Source: Distichodus sexfasciatus
Taxonomy: Eukaryota > Chordata > Actinopteri > Characiformes > Distichodontidae
DNA length: 64,000 nucleotides
NCBI GenBank assembly: GCA_032718565.1
Contig: JAVGVS010000111.1
Coordinates: 750,631-814,630 of the forward strand
Direction of reading: 5' to 3'
The notes under the pieces: generated by a model
Database searches by the model: none
Told to the model about the DNA's origin: nothing
The model's input: the letters and a program-made list of their open reading frames with translations, nothing else
Shown here: piece after piece, positions 11,918 through 23,861 of the stretch
Layout: each line of letters opens with the position of its first letter
Position numbering within the stretch: position 1 is the first letter of the stretch
Made by a program: the position numbers and the translations under genes

Positions 11918-12028
11918 TTAATGGAGGTGTTCTGCATGAACTGACAACTGTTGCATTTTTCTGTTTCTGTGTGTGTGTGATAACTAACATAAGAAGAACA
12001 TAAATAGGTTTTTTGTTGTTGTTGAAAA

Positions 12029-12600
12029 TCAAAAATCCCAAGATATTCCATTTGGTTGATCATCTACACACCTACCTTGGTGTGGAGTCTCTTGATTCAT
12101 TTCGGTGGACCAATTACATTTTTTCTTGTTTGCTTTGATCAGCAGGGTTGTTGAAGAGTTGTTGGCTGCGATCTGCTTTCTTGACTGTCCAATGCTACAG
12201 ACTTTGTCTTCCATCTGGACTGGCATTTTCAGGGTTGAATTACAGCTGGCAGGGTAAGTGTCATCCAGGTGCTTATGCCTGGCCTTTTTGGTAGGTGGTA
12301 TGGACACCTGTAGCCTTAGAAGAGTTTAGTATGGTCACAGGTAAGGGCTCTTGGACCTGTGACCCAATTTTCAGATTTTTGAAGTCCATTAGGGGTTCGA
12401 ATCATTTTAACAGGTCTTTTCCAATGAGGAGAGCAATGGACTCATATTTGGAGATGTAGATCACATGTAGAAGATTCATGGGGCCGATGGCCAGGTGAAT
12501 CAGGGTCACTTGGTCCATGTGTGGGAGTGCCCATGGATGGGTTTGCTGGTATGTCCAGCGAGCACTTCCATGGTTGCAGGATTCTGTTGCCCCTTTTTTA
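12029..12600 (-). pseudogene. Decayed Ty3/Gypsy-like protease-to-RT linker (antisense)
   Basis: Read on the minus strand from about 12560 downwards, the translation contains LIHLAIGPMNLLHVIYIS, then IALLIGKDLLK, and after an in-frame stop FEPLMDFKNLKIGSQVQEP. The GKDLL followed by a short MDFxxLKI repeat is the familiar end of a Gypsy protease domain. The frame then runs open to 12029 without further recognised motifs. No LTR or RT is seen nearby. Confidence 0.45.
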
Positions 12601-12839
12601 GAAGATTTGATAAATTGAATAAAAGGGCTGGGAAATTGGTAGGACAGTCAAATATGGTAAATAGAGTATATTATGGCCGCTTGCCTAAAATGACATAAAA
12701 TAATGGAAGACCCTGGTCATTCTATTCATGTTAGTTTGACTTGTAGCATCATGGAATGTAGTGGCAGGTTAAGGCCACCTGTGACACGCACTAAGTGGTA
12801 TGCTCTGTCTTTCATGCCCACACTGTTAGGCAGCACAAT

Positions 12840-13030
12840 GAGCATTTAAGACATAAACGTATATTTTTGAAATTGTTTTAATTTTTGTGCATTGAATATA
12901 TGTTAATCTATTGTGTTCTCTTCAATATAAGCTATGTATATTTATACTTTATATTTATGCCTGTTTTTATGGGGATGAGAACTGTAATTTCCATTTTTAT
13001 GAATGAAATAAAAATTGACTTGACTTGACT
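12840..13030 (+). mobile_element. Possible LINE 3' end
   Basis: The segment ends in gaatgaaataaaaattgac followed by repeated ttgact units, a tail like those of fish LINEs. No coding part is attached. Confidence 0.35.
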
Positions 13031-14049
13031 GTTCATTTTTATTTATTTGGAATATGAGATGTTTGATAGATTGAAAAAATATAGATTAAATAGGAATACT
13101 AGCAAATTAACTCTGTTTTTTGATTGTAAGGCTTTGTTCTCAAAATTTTCCTTGTTTAGGAATTTGCCTTGTTTTGCTCAAGTATTTAGAAGAGAAAAGA
13201 TTGTTACCCATAACACAGCTGATTTACTCTTAAATGCAACAGTTCTCAGCACAGTATATTGGAGTAATAATTAAGTGCATTTCACAAATACAGTTCTGGA
13301 TGTCCACTTATTGATGTGTTTTAATTATCTGTAAAAAGCAGTATTATCTGTCAGTGAGGGGTTCACAAGAATGGAAGGATTGTAAAACCATTTTATTCAA
13401 CATTGCAACACAAACAACCTTTTCATGTTGTTTATCTTTATCACGCTCCTTTATTCTTATATATCTCATCATTGCCAAGACCCTGTTGTTGTAGAATGCA
13501 TTAATTAAAATGCAGTTACAGGTTTGTAACCTATTGTTTTAATACTCAATTGACAATTAGTGCATATTTGTGCATACATAATTGTGCTCATTTTGTAATA
13601 ACAGTTAATGCTGCAAAATAGCCTTCATTTAATCATAAAATTACGTGAAATTCACAAAACATTTGTCATGAAAGACAGCTGGCATGTGAAGGACATAAAA
13701 CAACTAAACATTTTGCATTTTCCTGGTAATATAAGTTGAAACTTAAATGGTTAAATTTGATTTACACAATTTGTGTTACAATCAATATTGAAGTTATTGA
13801 CTAATGTGCAATCACTTCATTTGTGATTAATACTTGATGTACAAATTGTATTTTAAATATTTGGTACCACAGCACAAAATTCTCTCCAAGATAGAAGGAA
13901 TATGCACACATCAAGAAAACACTTAAAACTTGTGGATCTCCAAACCACAAAATCTTTATAAATTCAGCAAAGAGACAGGAAAATGAACCATAGACTTCAC
14001 CATAGGCCACCATCTGACTTTATTCAGAATTACCATGCATACACATATG
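13031..14049. other. AT-rich DNA, no feature recognised
   Basis: Neither strand shows a protein motif or a repeat boundary that I recognise in this kilobase. Confidence 0.4.
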
Positions 14050-14440
14050 TGAAACCAAAATCATTCACATACTACGCTGAAAACTGCACGCAAAAGTGAA
14101 AGCATTTACATACACTACTGAAACGCTCTCGCATAACCAACTGAAAATGTATACCTTCACATACACAACTGAAAAGCTCTCACACACACACAAGTGAAAG
14201 CATTCACATATACTACTGAAATGCTCGCACACACACTACTGAAAACCTCTTACACACACAAGTGAAAACCGCTCACATACACTACTGAAAACTTCTCACA
14301 CTGCTGAAAAGCTCTCACACACACTACTAAAAAGCTCTCACACACACAAATGAAAACCTCTCTCACACACAAGTGAAAACCTCTCACACACAAGTGAAAA
14401 ACTCCCACACACACTACTGAAAAGCATTCACACACAAAAG
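14050..14440. repeat. CA-rich minisatellite
   Basis: Tandem variants of a roughly 20-25 bp unit built from actgaaaa, gctctcacacacac and aagtgaaaacc. The minus-strand 61-codon frame of Cys, Val and Phe repeats (14250-14435) is simply a translation of this array and not a gene. Confidence 0.9.
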
Positions 14441-14459
14441 TTCTTATTTTTTGACTGTG

Positions 14460-14993
14460 CCAGATTCAATTCACTTCAAATTTATTTATATAGCGCTCTT
14501 AATAACAACAGTCATTGTCACAAAGCACTAAACCGGCCTAAACCCCCAATAAGCAAGCCTGAGGTGACAGTAACAAGGAAAAACTCCCTCTAATAGGAAG
14601 AAACCTTGAGAGGAATCAGACTTGGATGGGGACCCCATCCTCCTCTGGGCAACCGGGTACATGAACATTTAATACACAGTAAGCATCAGTTCAAGATAAA
14701 CCATTAACTAGCCATTTTTAAAGAGATAAAGATATACAAATAATCCAAGGGACATTTTTGAATCCTGAGTCATTACTGGGCCACTTGCAGGATCCTCTCA
14801 GCGACGTTAAGCTAATATTAGTTCAATATTAAACTGCTAATTCTGTTCAAGTCCATAACTTCTGTAAAGTCCCAGCTAGTTCCAGATGATGACATCTCCA
14901 CAGAGTCCCAGTGAGGGTTCAGTCGGCCAAGTGTCAGCTCGGAAACAGCTCAGAAAAAAAGAAGAAGAAAGAGAAGAGAGTTAGTGCCCTACT
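14460..14993 (-). mobile_element. Family-A L2/CR1 LINE, 3' end (antisense)
   Basis: The plus strand starts ttcaaatttatttatatagc, then ttgtcacaaagcac, and later gaggaatcagacttgg and atggggaccccatcc. Read in reverse, this is the usual 3' end of a fish L2-type LINE. It breaks at 14993 (gttagtgccctac), where the L2 at 14994 begins. The same element continues at 18834 with acacctaactcc. The intact order is seen at about 33776 (gttagtgacctacacc). Confidence 0.8.
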
Positions 14994-15289
14994 TCCAGCG
15001 GCGCCACGAGCAGGCAGTGGCTAACAGCACTCCAACGAATTCAGTGTTTATATTGCAATTTTCGTTCGTCTTGTTTACTTAGTTTTATTTGACACATCCT
15101 GCTCAAAATCAGAAAAAAATGCACAATTCCCCTGCCAAATCTGCCGTCGGAGACGCTACGGAGTCTGGGTGAGATGGCTAGGCGCAGCTGGCCGAAATGA
15201 AAGTGCTGCGCATGCAAACAAAAGCAAGGCAAGCGCGCGGGCGCTAGCATGAGGCTAAAAGCTAACCCAGTCCACCGGCACTTCTGTCT

Positions 15290-16260
15290 GTCCTGCTCTC
15301 CAACATTCGCTCACTGAACAACAAGATGGACTATCTGTGGCTCCAGCAGTCAAGTCAGCGTGAGATGAAGAACTGCTGCATCTTTATTTTTATGGAAACA
15401 TGGCCGAACATGGACATTGCGGACTCGGCTATCCAGCTAAATGGGTTAGAATGGTACCCAGCCGACAGAGAAGCCTCTTTATCCAGTAAGAGCCGCGGAG
15501 GTGGTTTGTGAATCTACATCTCTGGTGCACGAATTCTGCTGAAGTGAGTCGCCATTGCTCACCACAGATAGAGTTTCTGGTCATAAAGTGTCGCCTGTTC
15601 TACTTTCCAAGAGAATTCTCTGTGGTGCTAGTTATAGCCATGTACCTGCCGCCTAGCACTAATGCTAACCTGGCACTAGCCGAATTGTACGAAGCTATTA
15701 ACAAGCTCCAGACTGCACACCCGGACAGATTTTTCATCATTGCCAGCGACTTCAACCACGCAAATCTTAAGTCAGTTCTCCCCAAATTCTACCAACATGT
15801 GGACTTTGCTACAAGGTGGGAGAACTGCCTGGATAAAGTCTACACCAATGTGCATTGTGCCTACAAAGCAGTAGCGTGCCCCCACATCAGATCTTCTGAT
15901 CACGCTATGGTGCTGTTGCTGCCCGCATACTCATTGCTGCTGAAACGCATGAGACCTGCCAGGAAAACCATCAGAGTCTGGCCCAGTGGAGCTGTCTCAG
16001 CACTACAGGACTGTTTTGAGTGTACAGACTGGAATGTGTTCAAACAGGCAGCGACGTACGATGACTCCATGAATCTGGACACGTTTGCAGAATCTGTGAC
16101 CTGCTACATTGGCAAGTGCATACAGGCCTTTACCATCTTAAAGAACATCACCACTAGAGCCAACAAAAAGTCCTGGTTCACAACACATGTGTGTGCACAG
16201 CTAAGAGAGAGAGATGCTGCTTTCCGGTCACACACAAAAGATCCAGAACCACTTCAACAA
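15290..16260 (+). pseudogene. L2-a endonuclease domain
   Basis: The AP-endonuclease-like domain nicks target DNA to prime reverse transcription. In order I see SNIRSLNNKMD (about 15299), IFMETWPNMD (the E of the ETW box), and then in the frame 15508-16845 VIAMYLPPS, IIASDFNHANL and IRSSDHAMV. The family Asn, Glu, Asp and SDH positions are all present. A frame change at about 15510 separates the first part from the second, so the domain cannot be read in one frame. Confidence 0.85.
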
Positions 16261-16399
16261 CACAAAAGACTCTCACAGTTTATGGCAGGCCGGGCTGTTA
16301 GCCAGTACAAGCCAGCACCAAGCAGCAGTGAGGGGGATGCCACACTCCCTGAGGAGCTGAACAAGTTCTATGCATGGTTTGATGCACTGAACAACATGC

Positions 16400-17560
16400 A
16401 CACGACGAAAGCCACGCTTCCCATCACTGACCAGATCATCTATCTGCCTGCAGCTGACGTGAGAAGAACTTTCACCAAGGTCAACCCACGTAAGGCTGCC
16501 GGTCCAGACAACATTCCAGGTCGTGTGCTCAGAGACTGCACTGATCAGCTGGCCGAGGTCTTCACAGACATCTCCAACACATCTCTGAGCCAGGTGATTG
16601 TCCCAGTGTTCTTCAAGTCCATCACCATCATCCCAGTGCCAAAGAAATCTTCAGTTTCCTGCCTGAATGACTACTGTCCCATCATTCTGATCCCCATCAC
16701 CATAAAGTGCTTAAAGAGATTTGTCATGGCACAGGTGAAAAGCAACCTCCCCCACTCACAACAACCTCCCATCGCACAAACAGGTCAACTGAGGATGCCA
16801 TATCCACTGCACTTCACCTTTCCCTCTCACACTTGGACAATATAGACTCTTACATTAGATTGCTGTTCATAGACTTTAGTTCAGCATTCAACACCTTCAT
16901 TCCACAAAGACTGTGTGTGAAAGTGAGCGAGTTGGGACTGAGCACTTCACTCTGCCACTGGATACTGGATTTCCTGTCATGGAGGCCTCAGTCCATCTGA
17001 ATCAGCGACAACATTTCCAGCACCAGCAGACTGAGCACAGGTTCTCCTCAGGGCTGCATTCTCAGTCTACTTCTGTTCACACTCCTGACCCATGACTGCA
17101 CCGCCCTGCACAGCTCAAACCACATCATCACATTTGCAGACGACACGACCGTGGTGAGGCTCATCAGCAACAAAGATGAGTCGGCATACAGAGATGAGGT
17201 TCAGCAGTTCGCTGTCTGGTGCAGTGAGAACAACTTGTTGCTGAATGTGGACAAAACCAAAGAAATGATTGTTGACTTCAGGAGAATCTCGCTCCACCCA
17301 CACACCACTCAGTATCCACGGTTCCACGGTTGAAACTGTAAAAAACACCAAGTTCCTGGGAGTTCACATCTTTGACGACCTCACCTAGACCACCAACACC
17401 ACCTCAATCACCAAAAAGGCCCAGCGGCATCTCCACTTCCTGAGATGACCTCACCATGTTCTACAGGGGCACCACAGAGAGCGTCCTGACCAGCTGCATC
17501 TCCGTCTGGTTTGGTAACAGCACTGTTGCCGATAGCAGGCGGCTTCAAAGGATTGTCAGA
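16400..17560 (+). pseudogene. L2-a reverse transcriptase domain
   Basis: The frame 15508-16845 holds the RT start, with VNPRKAAGPDNIPGRVL, VPVFFKSITIIPVPKK and a degenerate NDYCPI. A frameshift at about 16730 moves the reading to 16707-17000, with RLLFIDFSSAFNTF. Another shift leads to GSPQGC and the catalytic FADD at 17133-17144, then LLLNVDKTKEMIVDFRR. The residues of the active site are kept, but the frameshifts and stops show it is dead. The C-terminal part is recognisable to about 17560 only. Confidence 0.88.
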
Positions 17561-18115
17561 GCAGCTGGTAACATCATCGGAGCGTTTCTTCTGCCGTTAC
17601 AGGACATCCTCTACAGACGCTGCATCAGGTGAGCCTCCTGCATCATGCTCGACCCCTCACATCCTTTATATAGACTCTTTACACTCCTCCCATCTGGCAG
17701 ACACTATCGCAGCATCAGGACTCGATCCACCAAAATGCGTGATAGCTTTTTCCCACAAGCCACCAGACTCCTGAACACACTTCCTGCACTTACACTCCCC
17801 CCACCACACACACCCGGACTGTGAACTGACTCTGTTGCACCTCCACACTTTACACATCACTGTCGCTGTGATGCACACGCTACTATACGGACTATCTCAT
17901 TCATGTTGCACTGAAACTGTCTCTGGAAAGATGTTTAAAAATCATGTTTATGTTTACAAACTGTACAGTATTATCACTCCAAACTGTCCCCGATCTGGCA
18001 CACATTAAATGCCAGATGACTGAAATAATAATCCTCCTCAAATGGCTTTCTACAACACTGCTACAATATTTGCACAATTTTTGCACTGCCACTACTTATT
18101 TGCATTGAACATTAA

Positions 18116-18240
18116 GGCCTGGTTTCTTGCTCATGGATTAAGCCTAGTCTTGGACTAAGTTGTAGTACCAATGGAGATTTACCATTCAAACTCAAAACTA
18201 GTCTAGGACTAGTCTGAATCCGCGACTGGGAAATTGGCAC
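18116..18240. mobile_element. Small palindromic MITE in the L2-a 3' UTR
   Basis: Long imperfect inverted arms (attaagcctagtcttggact against agtctaggactagtctgaat) lie between TAA on the left (18113-18115) and TAA on the right (18241-18243). A 3-bp TAA duplication suits PIF/Harbinger-type transposition. The related L2 tail at 55.86 kb has no insertion at this spot. Confidence 0.75.
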
Positions 18241-18371
18241 TAAATGTATATATCACTGGTCACTTTCTAACTGACTGTATCTGCACAAAATATTATTTTA
18301 CATATTTGCACACTCTGGTTCTCCACTACTGTTAAAATATCTGCACAAACTTAAATGTTAGGCATACTTTT

Positions 18372-18492
18372 TAATTCAATTCAATTCAAATTTATTTATA
18401 TAACGCTCTTAACAACAGCCATTGTCACAAAGCACTTTACATATAACCGGCCTAAACCACCCAACAAGCAAGCCTGAGGCGACAAGAGATAC
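18372..18492 (-). mobile_element. Family-A LINE 3' fragment inside the L2-a 3' UTR
   Basis: The segment has ttcaaatttatttatataac, ttgtcacaaagcactttac and aagcctgaggcgac. It interrupts the UTR between ggcatacttttt and aagagatactg; the other copy of this UTR (about 55.99 kb) is continuous there. Confidence 0.75.
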
Positions 18493-18833
18493 TGTTTTAT
18501 TAATAGACTGGATATACAATTTTTCATATTGAAACTGTTTATAACCCTCTAGCACATTCAGTGTAAAAGTCAATTTCCACTCTTGTAGGTAATACTGCAT
18601 CCAAATTGTCTCTCCTCTACTTCTATTTCTAGTTTAAAGTTATATTTAATACTCCATTTCTAGTTTAAAATGTATATTTTGTATTCTATTGATTTTTTTT
18701 TTTTAATTCTATGTGCCTTGTTTGTTCTTTGTTCCCTATTTCTTATTGCACTGTAAAAACTGGAGCCACGTCATCTCGTCTCTCTGTATATCTGTACAGT
18801 ATATAGAAGAGGTGACAAACTTTGACTTTGACT

Positions 18834-19600
18834 ACACCTAACTCCAGCAGTGATAAAGTAACTATGGCAGGCTGGCTAAAAGGGAGAGCTGGAAGGTAGC
18901 ACAGACATGAGGGCTTCCAGGGGTCTCGGCATCACACCAAACTACTGTCGGCAAACAGCACCAACCCCCCTTTCACCTTCAATCTCAAATGGCCATGAAA
19001 CCCCAGATCTCACCTTTACCTAGGAAATAGGGACTTTAATATCCAAAAGACTGACTAAACAGGTAGGTCTTAAGCCTTGACTTTAAAGCAGAGATTGTTT
19101 ATGAGTTCCGCACCAAGAGGAATTTTATTCCACAACTGTGGCGCTTTATGGGCAAATGCTCTTCGCCTCACGGTAACATTCTTTATTCTGGGTATTACTA
19201 AAAGACCCGCATCTTGCGATCGAAGCGAACAAGTTGGGCTGTGGTTGTAAATGAGGTCACTCACATACTGCAGTGCAAGACCATTTAGAGCTTTATAAGT
19301 CAAGAGACGTATTTTATAGTCGACACGAAATTTAACTGGCAGCCAGTGGAGTGAAAATAGAATTGGGAATGATCACATTTTTTTGTTTTAATGAGGACTC
19401 TGGCTGCTGCATTCTGGATTAACTTGAGTTTATTTAATGACCTATTTGGACAACCGGATAAAATAACATTACAGTAATCGAGCCTGGAGGTTATAAGAGC
19501 ATGAAGAGATTTCTCTGCATCTTTGAAGGATAGCATGTTTCTTAGTTTGGAGTTGAAAGAAGGCGGTGCTGTACATGTTATGTACATGTTAGAAACATGT
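18834..19600 (-). pseudogene. Family-A LINE, C-terminal ORF part
   Basis: On the minus strand the two frames 19300-19587 and 19070-19303 form one LINE C-terminus: FKDAEKSLHALITSRLDYCN, VILSGCPNRSLNKLKLIQN, then YKALNGLALQYVSDLIY, LRSQDAGLLVIPR and FAHKAPQLWNKIPL. This is the standard end of fish L2/CR1 ORF2. A frameshift joins the two frames near 19300. Confidence 0.9.
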
Positions 19601-19629
19601 ACATTAAATAAAAGGTCGGAGTCAGGAAT

Positions 19630-20330
19630 CAGGATTATAAAACACTCATCTCACCCAGGAAACAGACTTTTTCATTTTCTGCAATCAGGCAGAAGGTTCC
19701 GCACCATCATGGCCAAAACAGAGAGACTCAGGAGGAGTTTCTATCCTCCGTTTTCTGAATAAGGACATGCCCTTTTAAGTTCTGTTATTACATGCTACTA
19801 ATACATACCTCATATCATTACGATAACTTATACTGTAATTGTCCATGTTATTACATGCTGCTAATACATACCTCATATTGCTACGATAACTTATAGTACT
19901 GTCTGACTGTTAAATAAACCTCAATTGTGATAATCACTTATACTGGTTGCCACATTTCGTTGTCCAATATCACATGCTCTACTCTGTCTGCTATGTTTAA
20001 TGCTGCAGTTGCACTTGGCACTTTAAAAAATCATCTCATTGCACCTGTTCTGTCTTAGCACAATTTTGCAATCTCAGGTTAAAACTGCACATGTAACTTT
20101 ATATTGCACATGTAACTTTATGTTCCTTATTGTATAATATATAGTTTTATTTTTTTGTCCTGTTACCCCAACCTCCTTATTTAAGTCAGTCTCATGTTTG
20201 TAAGTTGTATTGTGTCTATTTTGTCTTTCCCTTGTCTATTGCACAGTTAAAACAGCGGATCAGGATACATTTCACTGCATGTTGTACCTGTATAACTTGC
20301 ACATGACAAAAAAAGAATCTTGAATCTTGA
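19630..20330 (+). mobile_element. 5'-truncated L2 3' end (L2-b type) in the family-A LINE
   Basis: It shares atcatggccaaaa, gagagactcaggagga and aggacatgcc with the L2 at 54.2 kb, and the tail gcacagttaaaac, ggatcaggatacatttcac, gtacctgtataac, aagaatcttgaatcttga. It contains an internal duplication of attacatgctactaatacat. The family-A RT resumes at 20331. Confidence 0.8.
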
Positions 20331-20655
20331 GTCTAGAGTAACACTAACGTTTTTAACAACACTGCTTGGTGCAATGGATAATCCATCAAGATTGACCATG
20401 ATGTCACAGATAGTTGACTTCCGGTGGCTTTAGTGCCAGTAAGAAGAACCTCAATCTTAGATTTAACTGGAGGAAGTTGTCTGACATCCACTTTTTGATG
20501 TCAATTAAACATTCTTCCATTATCTGAAGTTGCTGTCTGTCTTCTGGTTTAGCTGATATACAGTATATAAGTGTGTATCATCCGCAAAACAATGAAAGCT
20601 AATTACATGCTTATTAATAACTAAGCCTAAAGGTAGCATGTTCTGTGAAAACTGA
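20331..20655 (-). pseudogene. Family-A LINE, RT palm fragment
   Basis: On the minus strand the translation reads ISFHCFADDTHLY, with the catalytic FADD at 20577-20588. After a frameshift follow KPEDRQQLQIMEECL and KKWMSDNFLQLN. The segment lies between the L2-b tail and the Tc1 remnant. Confidence 0.85.
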
Positions 20656-20661
20656 GGAATT

Positions 20662-21460
20662 ATTCAAGATATAGTTATAAAATCAATATGCTTCAAAGTG
20701 CAGACTCTTCAACTTAATTTGAGGGTATTCACATCCAAATTGGAGGAAGAGTTTAGAATTACAGCCTTTACTATGTAGCCGCTCTTTTATGGGACCAAAA
20801 AGTAATTGTACAATTAACTCAAAAGCCATACATGGGTTATTCCTCGTTAATCCATGATTAATTATATGTAAAAGGTCTGAGTTGATTCCAGGTGTGGCAT
20901 TTGCATTTGGAAGCTGTTGCTGTAAAACCACAACACGCGGTCAAAGGAGTTTCAATGGAAGTGTGAAACAGACCGTCCTTTAAGGAAAAAAAAGGAGAAA
21001 TCTATCAGAGAGAGAGCGAAATATTAGAGGGCTAAGCCAACAGTTTGGTACATTCTGAGAAAAAGGAGCGTACTGCAGCCTGAACTCAAAAGACCTGATG
21101 TCCAAGGAAGACATTAGTGGTGGGTGATCACAGGATCCTTTTCCATGGTAGAGAAAACCACTTCACAACATCCACCCAAGTGAAGAACACTTCCAGGAAG
21201 TGGTGTGCATTAGCATTCAAGTCTACCATAAAGAGATAGACTTCTATGAGAGCAAATAAAGAAGGTTCAACATAATGTTCTGGAACAGCATTCTTGGACA
21301 GATGAAACTAAGATCAATCTGTACCAGAATGATGTGAAGAAGAAAGTATGGAGAAGGCTTGGAACGGCTCATGATCCAAAGCACACCACATCTTCTGTAA
21401 AACAGGGTGGAGGCAATGTGATGGCATGGGCATGTGAGATTTGGATAAATGACCAATGCT
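20662..21460 (+). pseudogene. Tc1-like transposase remnant (copy 1)
   Basis: The same order of words as at 26.7-27.5 kb, but with many indels; only short stretches such as TDETKINLYQND and KQGGGNVMAWAC can be read. The 5' TIR is missing. It sits in the RT of the antisense family-A LINE. Confidence 0.8.
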
Positions 21461-22245
21461 AGTAGAGGAGTTAACTATTGCTAGTAGAGGTTTAATCACT
21501 ACTGGAATCATCTCTTGAGTAACCTTGTTGGAAGAGGGTTCACTCATACAAGTAGATGAATTTTGGAGGAAGGATTATGATGTTGATCTGGACTGGTCAA
21601 CTGGAGTAAATGATTAAAGTAACATGGCTGCAGTACAGTCAGTCCTCGTTTATCGCGTTTAATCAGTTCCAGACTCCACCCTGATAAGTGAATTTCCACA
21701 AAGTAGGATTTTTTATTTATAAATTGAAGCATAGGTTAAGGGAAAAACCTGTTTACTTAATTTCTAAATATGGGTTTTAACATTATTAGTGCCTTCTAGA
21801 CATGAAATAACACCCTTTAGTCACCATTACACTTATATTACCCAACATATTAGACAAAATAAGAGAAAATAAGACATATTAGACGTTACAAATATCATAT
21901 TATTATTATTGTACATTTAATTACATTTAATGAATATATTTGAAAAAAATGTGCTAGAGTGAAGCCGCGAAAAGTCGAATTCAAGGATGAGGGATTTCAT
22001 CAGACATTACTTCCTTGTCAAGGCCAGCCACTTTGTGTTACTTGAGTTTTTGAATATTCTGTCTAATTAAACAAATTATTTGGCCAATAATGTTCATAAT
22101 GTCAAGTAGTAGAAAACAATGTTGGTACAAGCTTGGAGCAGTAGTCTGGCTATTAGTCAGCTTGGACACTATGTTAAATAGAAATCTAGGATTATTTTTG
22201 TTAATTTCAACTAGCAAGGAGAGGTATTCTGATTTAGCAGCTCAA
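21460..22245 (-). pseudogene. Family-A LINE, RT N-terminal part (copy 1)
   Basis: On the minus strand the fragment includes PLLAIVNSSTSIGHLSK, preceded by a poorly kept equivalent of DPLPTRLLKEMIPVVIK. Its upstream half beyond the MITE (21999-22245) corresponds to NNPRFLFNIVSKL in copy 2. Confidence 0.7.
21636..21999. mobile_element. Pogo-like MITE (copy 1)
   Basis: The left TIR cagtcagtcctcgtttatcg follows a TA. The right end is degraded here (aaggatgagggattt) but perfect in copy 2. Confidence 0.7.
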
Positions 22246-22450
22246 GGCCTCGGCCCACACGGATCGCTCAAATGAATGCCCTGAACGCCATACGCCGCTT
22301 TTGCCATGCTTTTGTAGCTGGCGCTCGGCGATGCTTCACTGGTGTTTGCAATAGAAGGCTGCTTTTCCTCGCATTCGCCGGGATTTTGACATCAAGAAAA
22401 CGTTGCATTTAAAATGAATTAGATCAGAAAAGGACGCCTTGTTTTTGGTT
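22245..22450. mobile_element. hAT-type MITE fragment (copy 1)
   Basis: Degraded equivalent of the GC-rich segment at 28290-28480, with ggcctcggcccacacgga in place of ggcctcgtccacacggac. Confidence 0.45.
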
Positions 22451-22779
22451 TGGGGCACAGAGACAACGTCAATATGATGGTACCTAGGTGTACCCTAGGC
22501 CTTGCCTTGGTTCTGGTTTGTCAATGGCTGCCTACACCTGACCCTGCATAAAGCCAAGCTGCTATGTTTAATTGATTTAGAAGTTCTAGTAAAATGGCAA
22601 AATATAAATGCAATTTAAGCTTGAAGAAGAAAAAGGAGTCTGGGGATGCTGACTTACAGGTGGTAATTCTTAGCTACAGGAAGTGACGTGAAGGATTCAA
22701 TAACCAAGAGCCAAACTACCACCATATTCATAATTGAAGTTTGATCTTTACACAGACCACTACGCACTGACTTAGATGA

Positions 22780-22955
22780 ACACTATGAGGAACAAAATGC
22801 ATGGAGTAACAAGATGGTACTGGGAACTGCAGACTTTCCAGTTCTGTGTTCATTATAAGCGAAAGCGGTAGAATGTGTTTGCTTCGACTACCTATCCAGG
22901 CTGCCCAGTATTGCCATCCTTGGAGAGGAAGGTGGTAATGTGAAAGTGAGTGATT
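22780..22955 (+). pseudogene. Ty3/Gypsy RNase H end fragment (copy 1)
   Basis: Equivalent of 28835-29000; words such as ttccagttctgtgttcatta and ggctgcccagtattgcc are shared, with a one- to two-base change that breaks the ADYLSRLPS motif. Confidence 0.6.
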
Positions 22956-22969
22956 ATTTGCTATTGTCA

Positions 22970-23115
22970 ACACACCACAGCACAGCACACAGTGTACCAC
23001 AACAAAATGTGACCTATGCATTTAATCCATCTATGAAGGAGCAGTGGGCAGCTAACATGCGCCCGGGCAGCAGTGACACAATGCTTTCTGGTAACGAGTG
23101 AGACCACCACCTTCT
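22970..23115. repeat. Common teleost interspersed repeat (copy 1)
   Basis: The words acagcacacagtgtaccaca, tgcatttaatccatct, gagcagtgggcagctaac and cgcccgggcagcagt are those of a repeat that I know as widespread in fish genomes. Its class is uncertain. Confidence 0.5.
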
Positions 23116-23491
23116 ACTATACCACACAATACCACACTACATTATGCTTCCACTAACACCGGCTAAATAACTTTGCGGGTGTACAAGCAAGTTGTTTGTA
23201 GCTGTAGTTTTGCATACACATAAACCTACAAATTGTTTTCAGACCATTATCAGCAGATCTTTCATACACACACACAAACATGTTATGTTTCATTCTTTTC
23301 TTTACTTATCTTTGAGCATATACAGGAGCCATGATTGCTTTTATTGTTCTCTGTGTACTGCAGACTTCCTGGTTTTCAGTCAGGGAGCCGGGCCACGGTA
23401 ACTAGGGTGGCTTTAGAAAAGCCAGTCTCAAAGCAGAATAAGCCTGTGCAGAAATGTGGTGGCTTTATCCCAATTAAGATTAATTATGCGT

Positions 23492-23861
23492 TGTGTTAGG
23501 ATATATAGATTTATTGTAAAGGGTTGTTGTGTTTTTATTCATGAGAAATTCATGAGGTCTTAATTTCAAACCTGAAATTATTATGTAAATTGCTGGTTTA
23601 TGTGGTATTTGTGATTTAGATGGTCTTCCAGTGGGAGGGAGCTAGGTTCTATGTAAGCCCTCCGAAGGGAGTGTAGAAGGTTGATGCAGGTATTGTCTCA
23701 CATTTGGTGTATAGTGCTGAAATCAGTATTTTGCTTATAAGAATTAGATTTTTTTTTCTTTAATTGTCACTTTGGGAAATTGGACCCAATAAATCATTCT
23801 GCTCTAAAGTACTACTTTGGCCATGGTCATCATTTACATCATACCCTGAACCTATGTGACA
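23492..23861 (+). mobile_element. LTR-like segment (copy 1)
   Basis: Begins tgtgttagg and ends cctatgtgaca, with AATAAA about 80 bp before the end. The pair with 29550-29926 is part of the block duplication and not a 5'/3' LTR pair. Confidence 0.5.

Larger units (their letters stand above)
14994..18833 (+). mobile_element. Nearly full-length L2-clade LINE (L2-a)
   Basis: The insertion splits the family-A LINE, with a ctac shared at both junctions as a probable short target duplication. It has a GC-rich 5' leader, an endonuclease plus reverse-transcriptase ORF with several frameshifts, and a long 3' UTR ending tgactttgact. The UTR is matched by the tail inside the hAT element at 55.86-56.36 kb. 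The UTR itself carries a 125-bp MITE and a family-A fragment, each listed separately. Confidence 0.85.

Noticed and set aside
14250..14435. Cys/Val/Phe-rich repeat protein frame on the minus strand
   Set aside because: It is a translation of the CA minisatellite.
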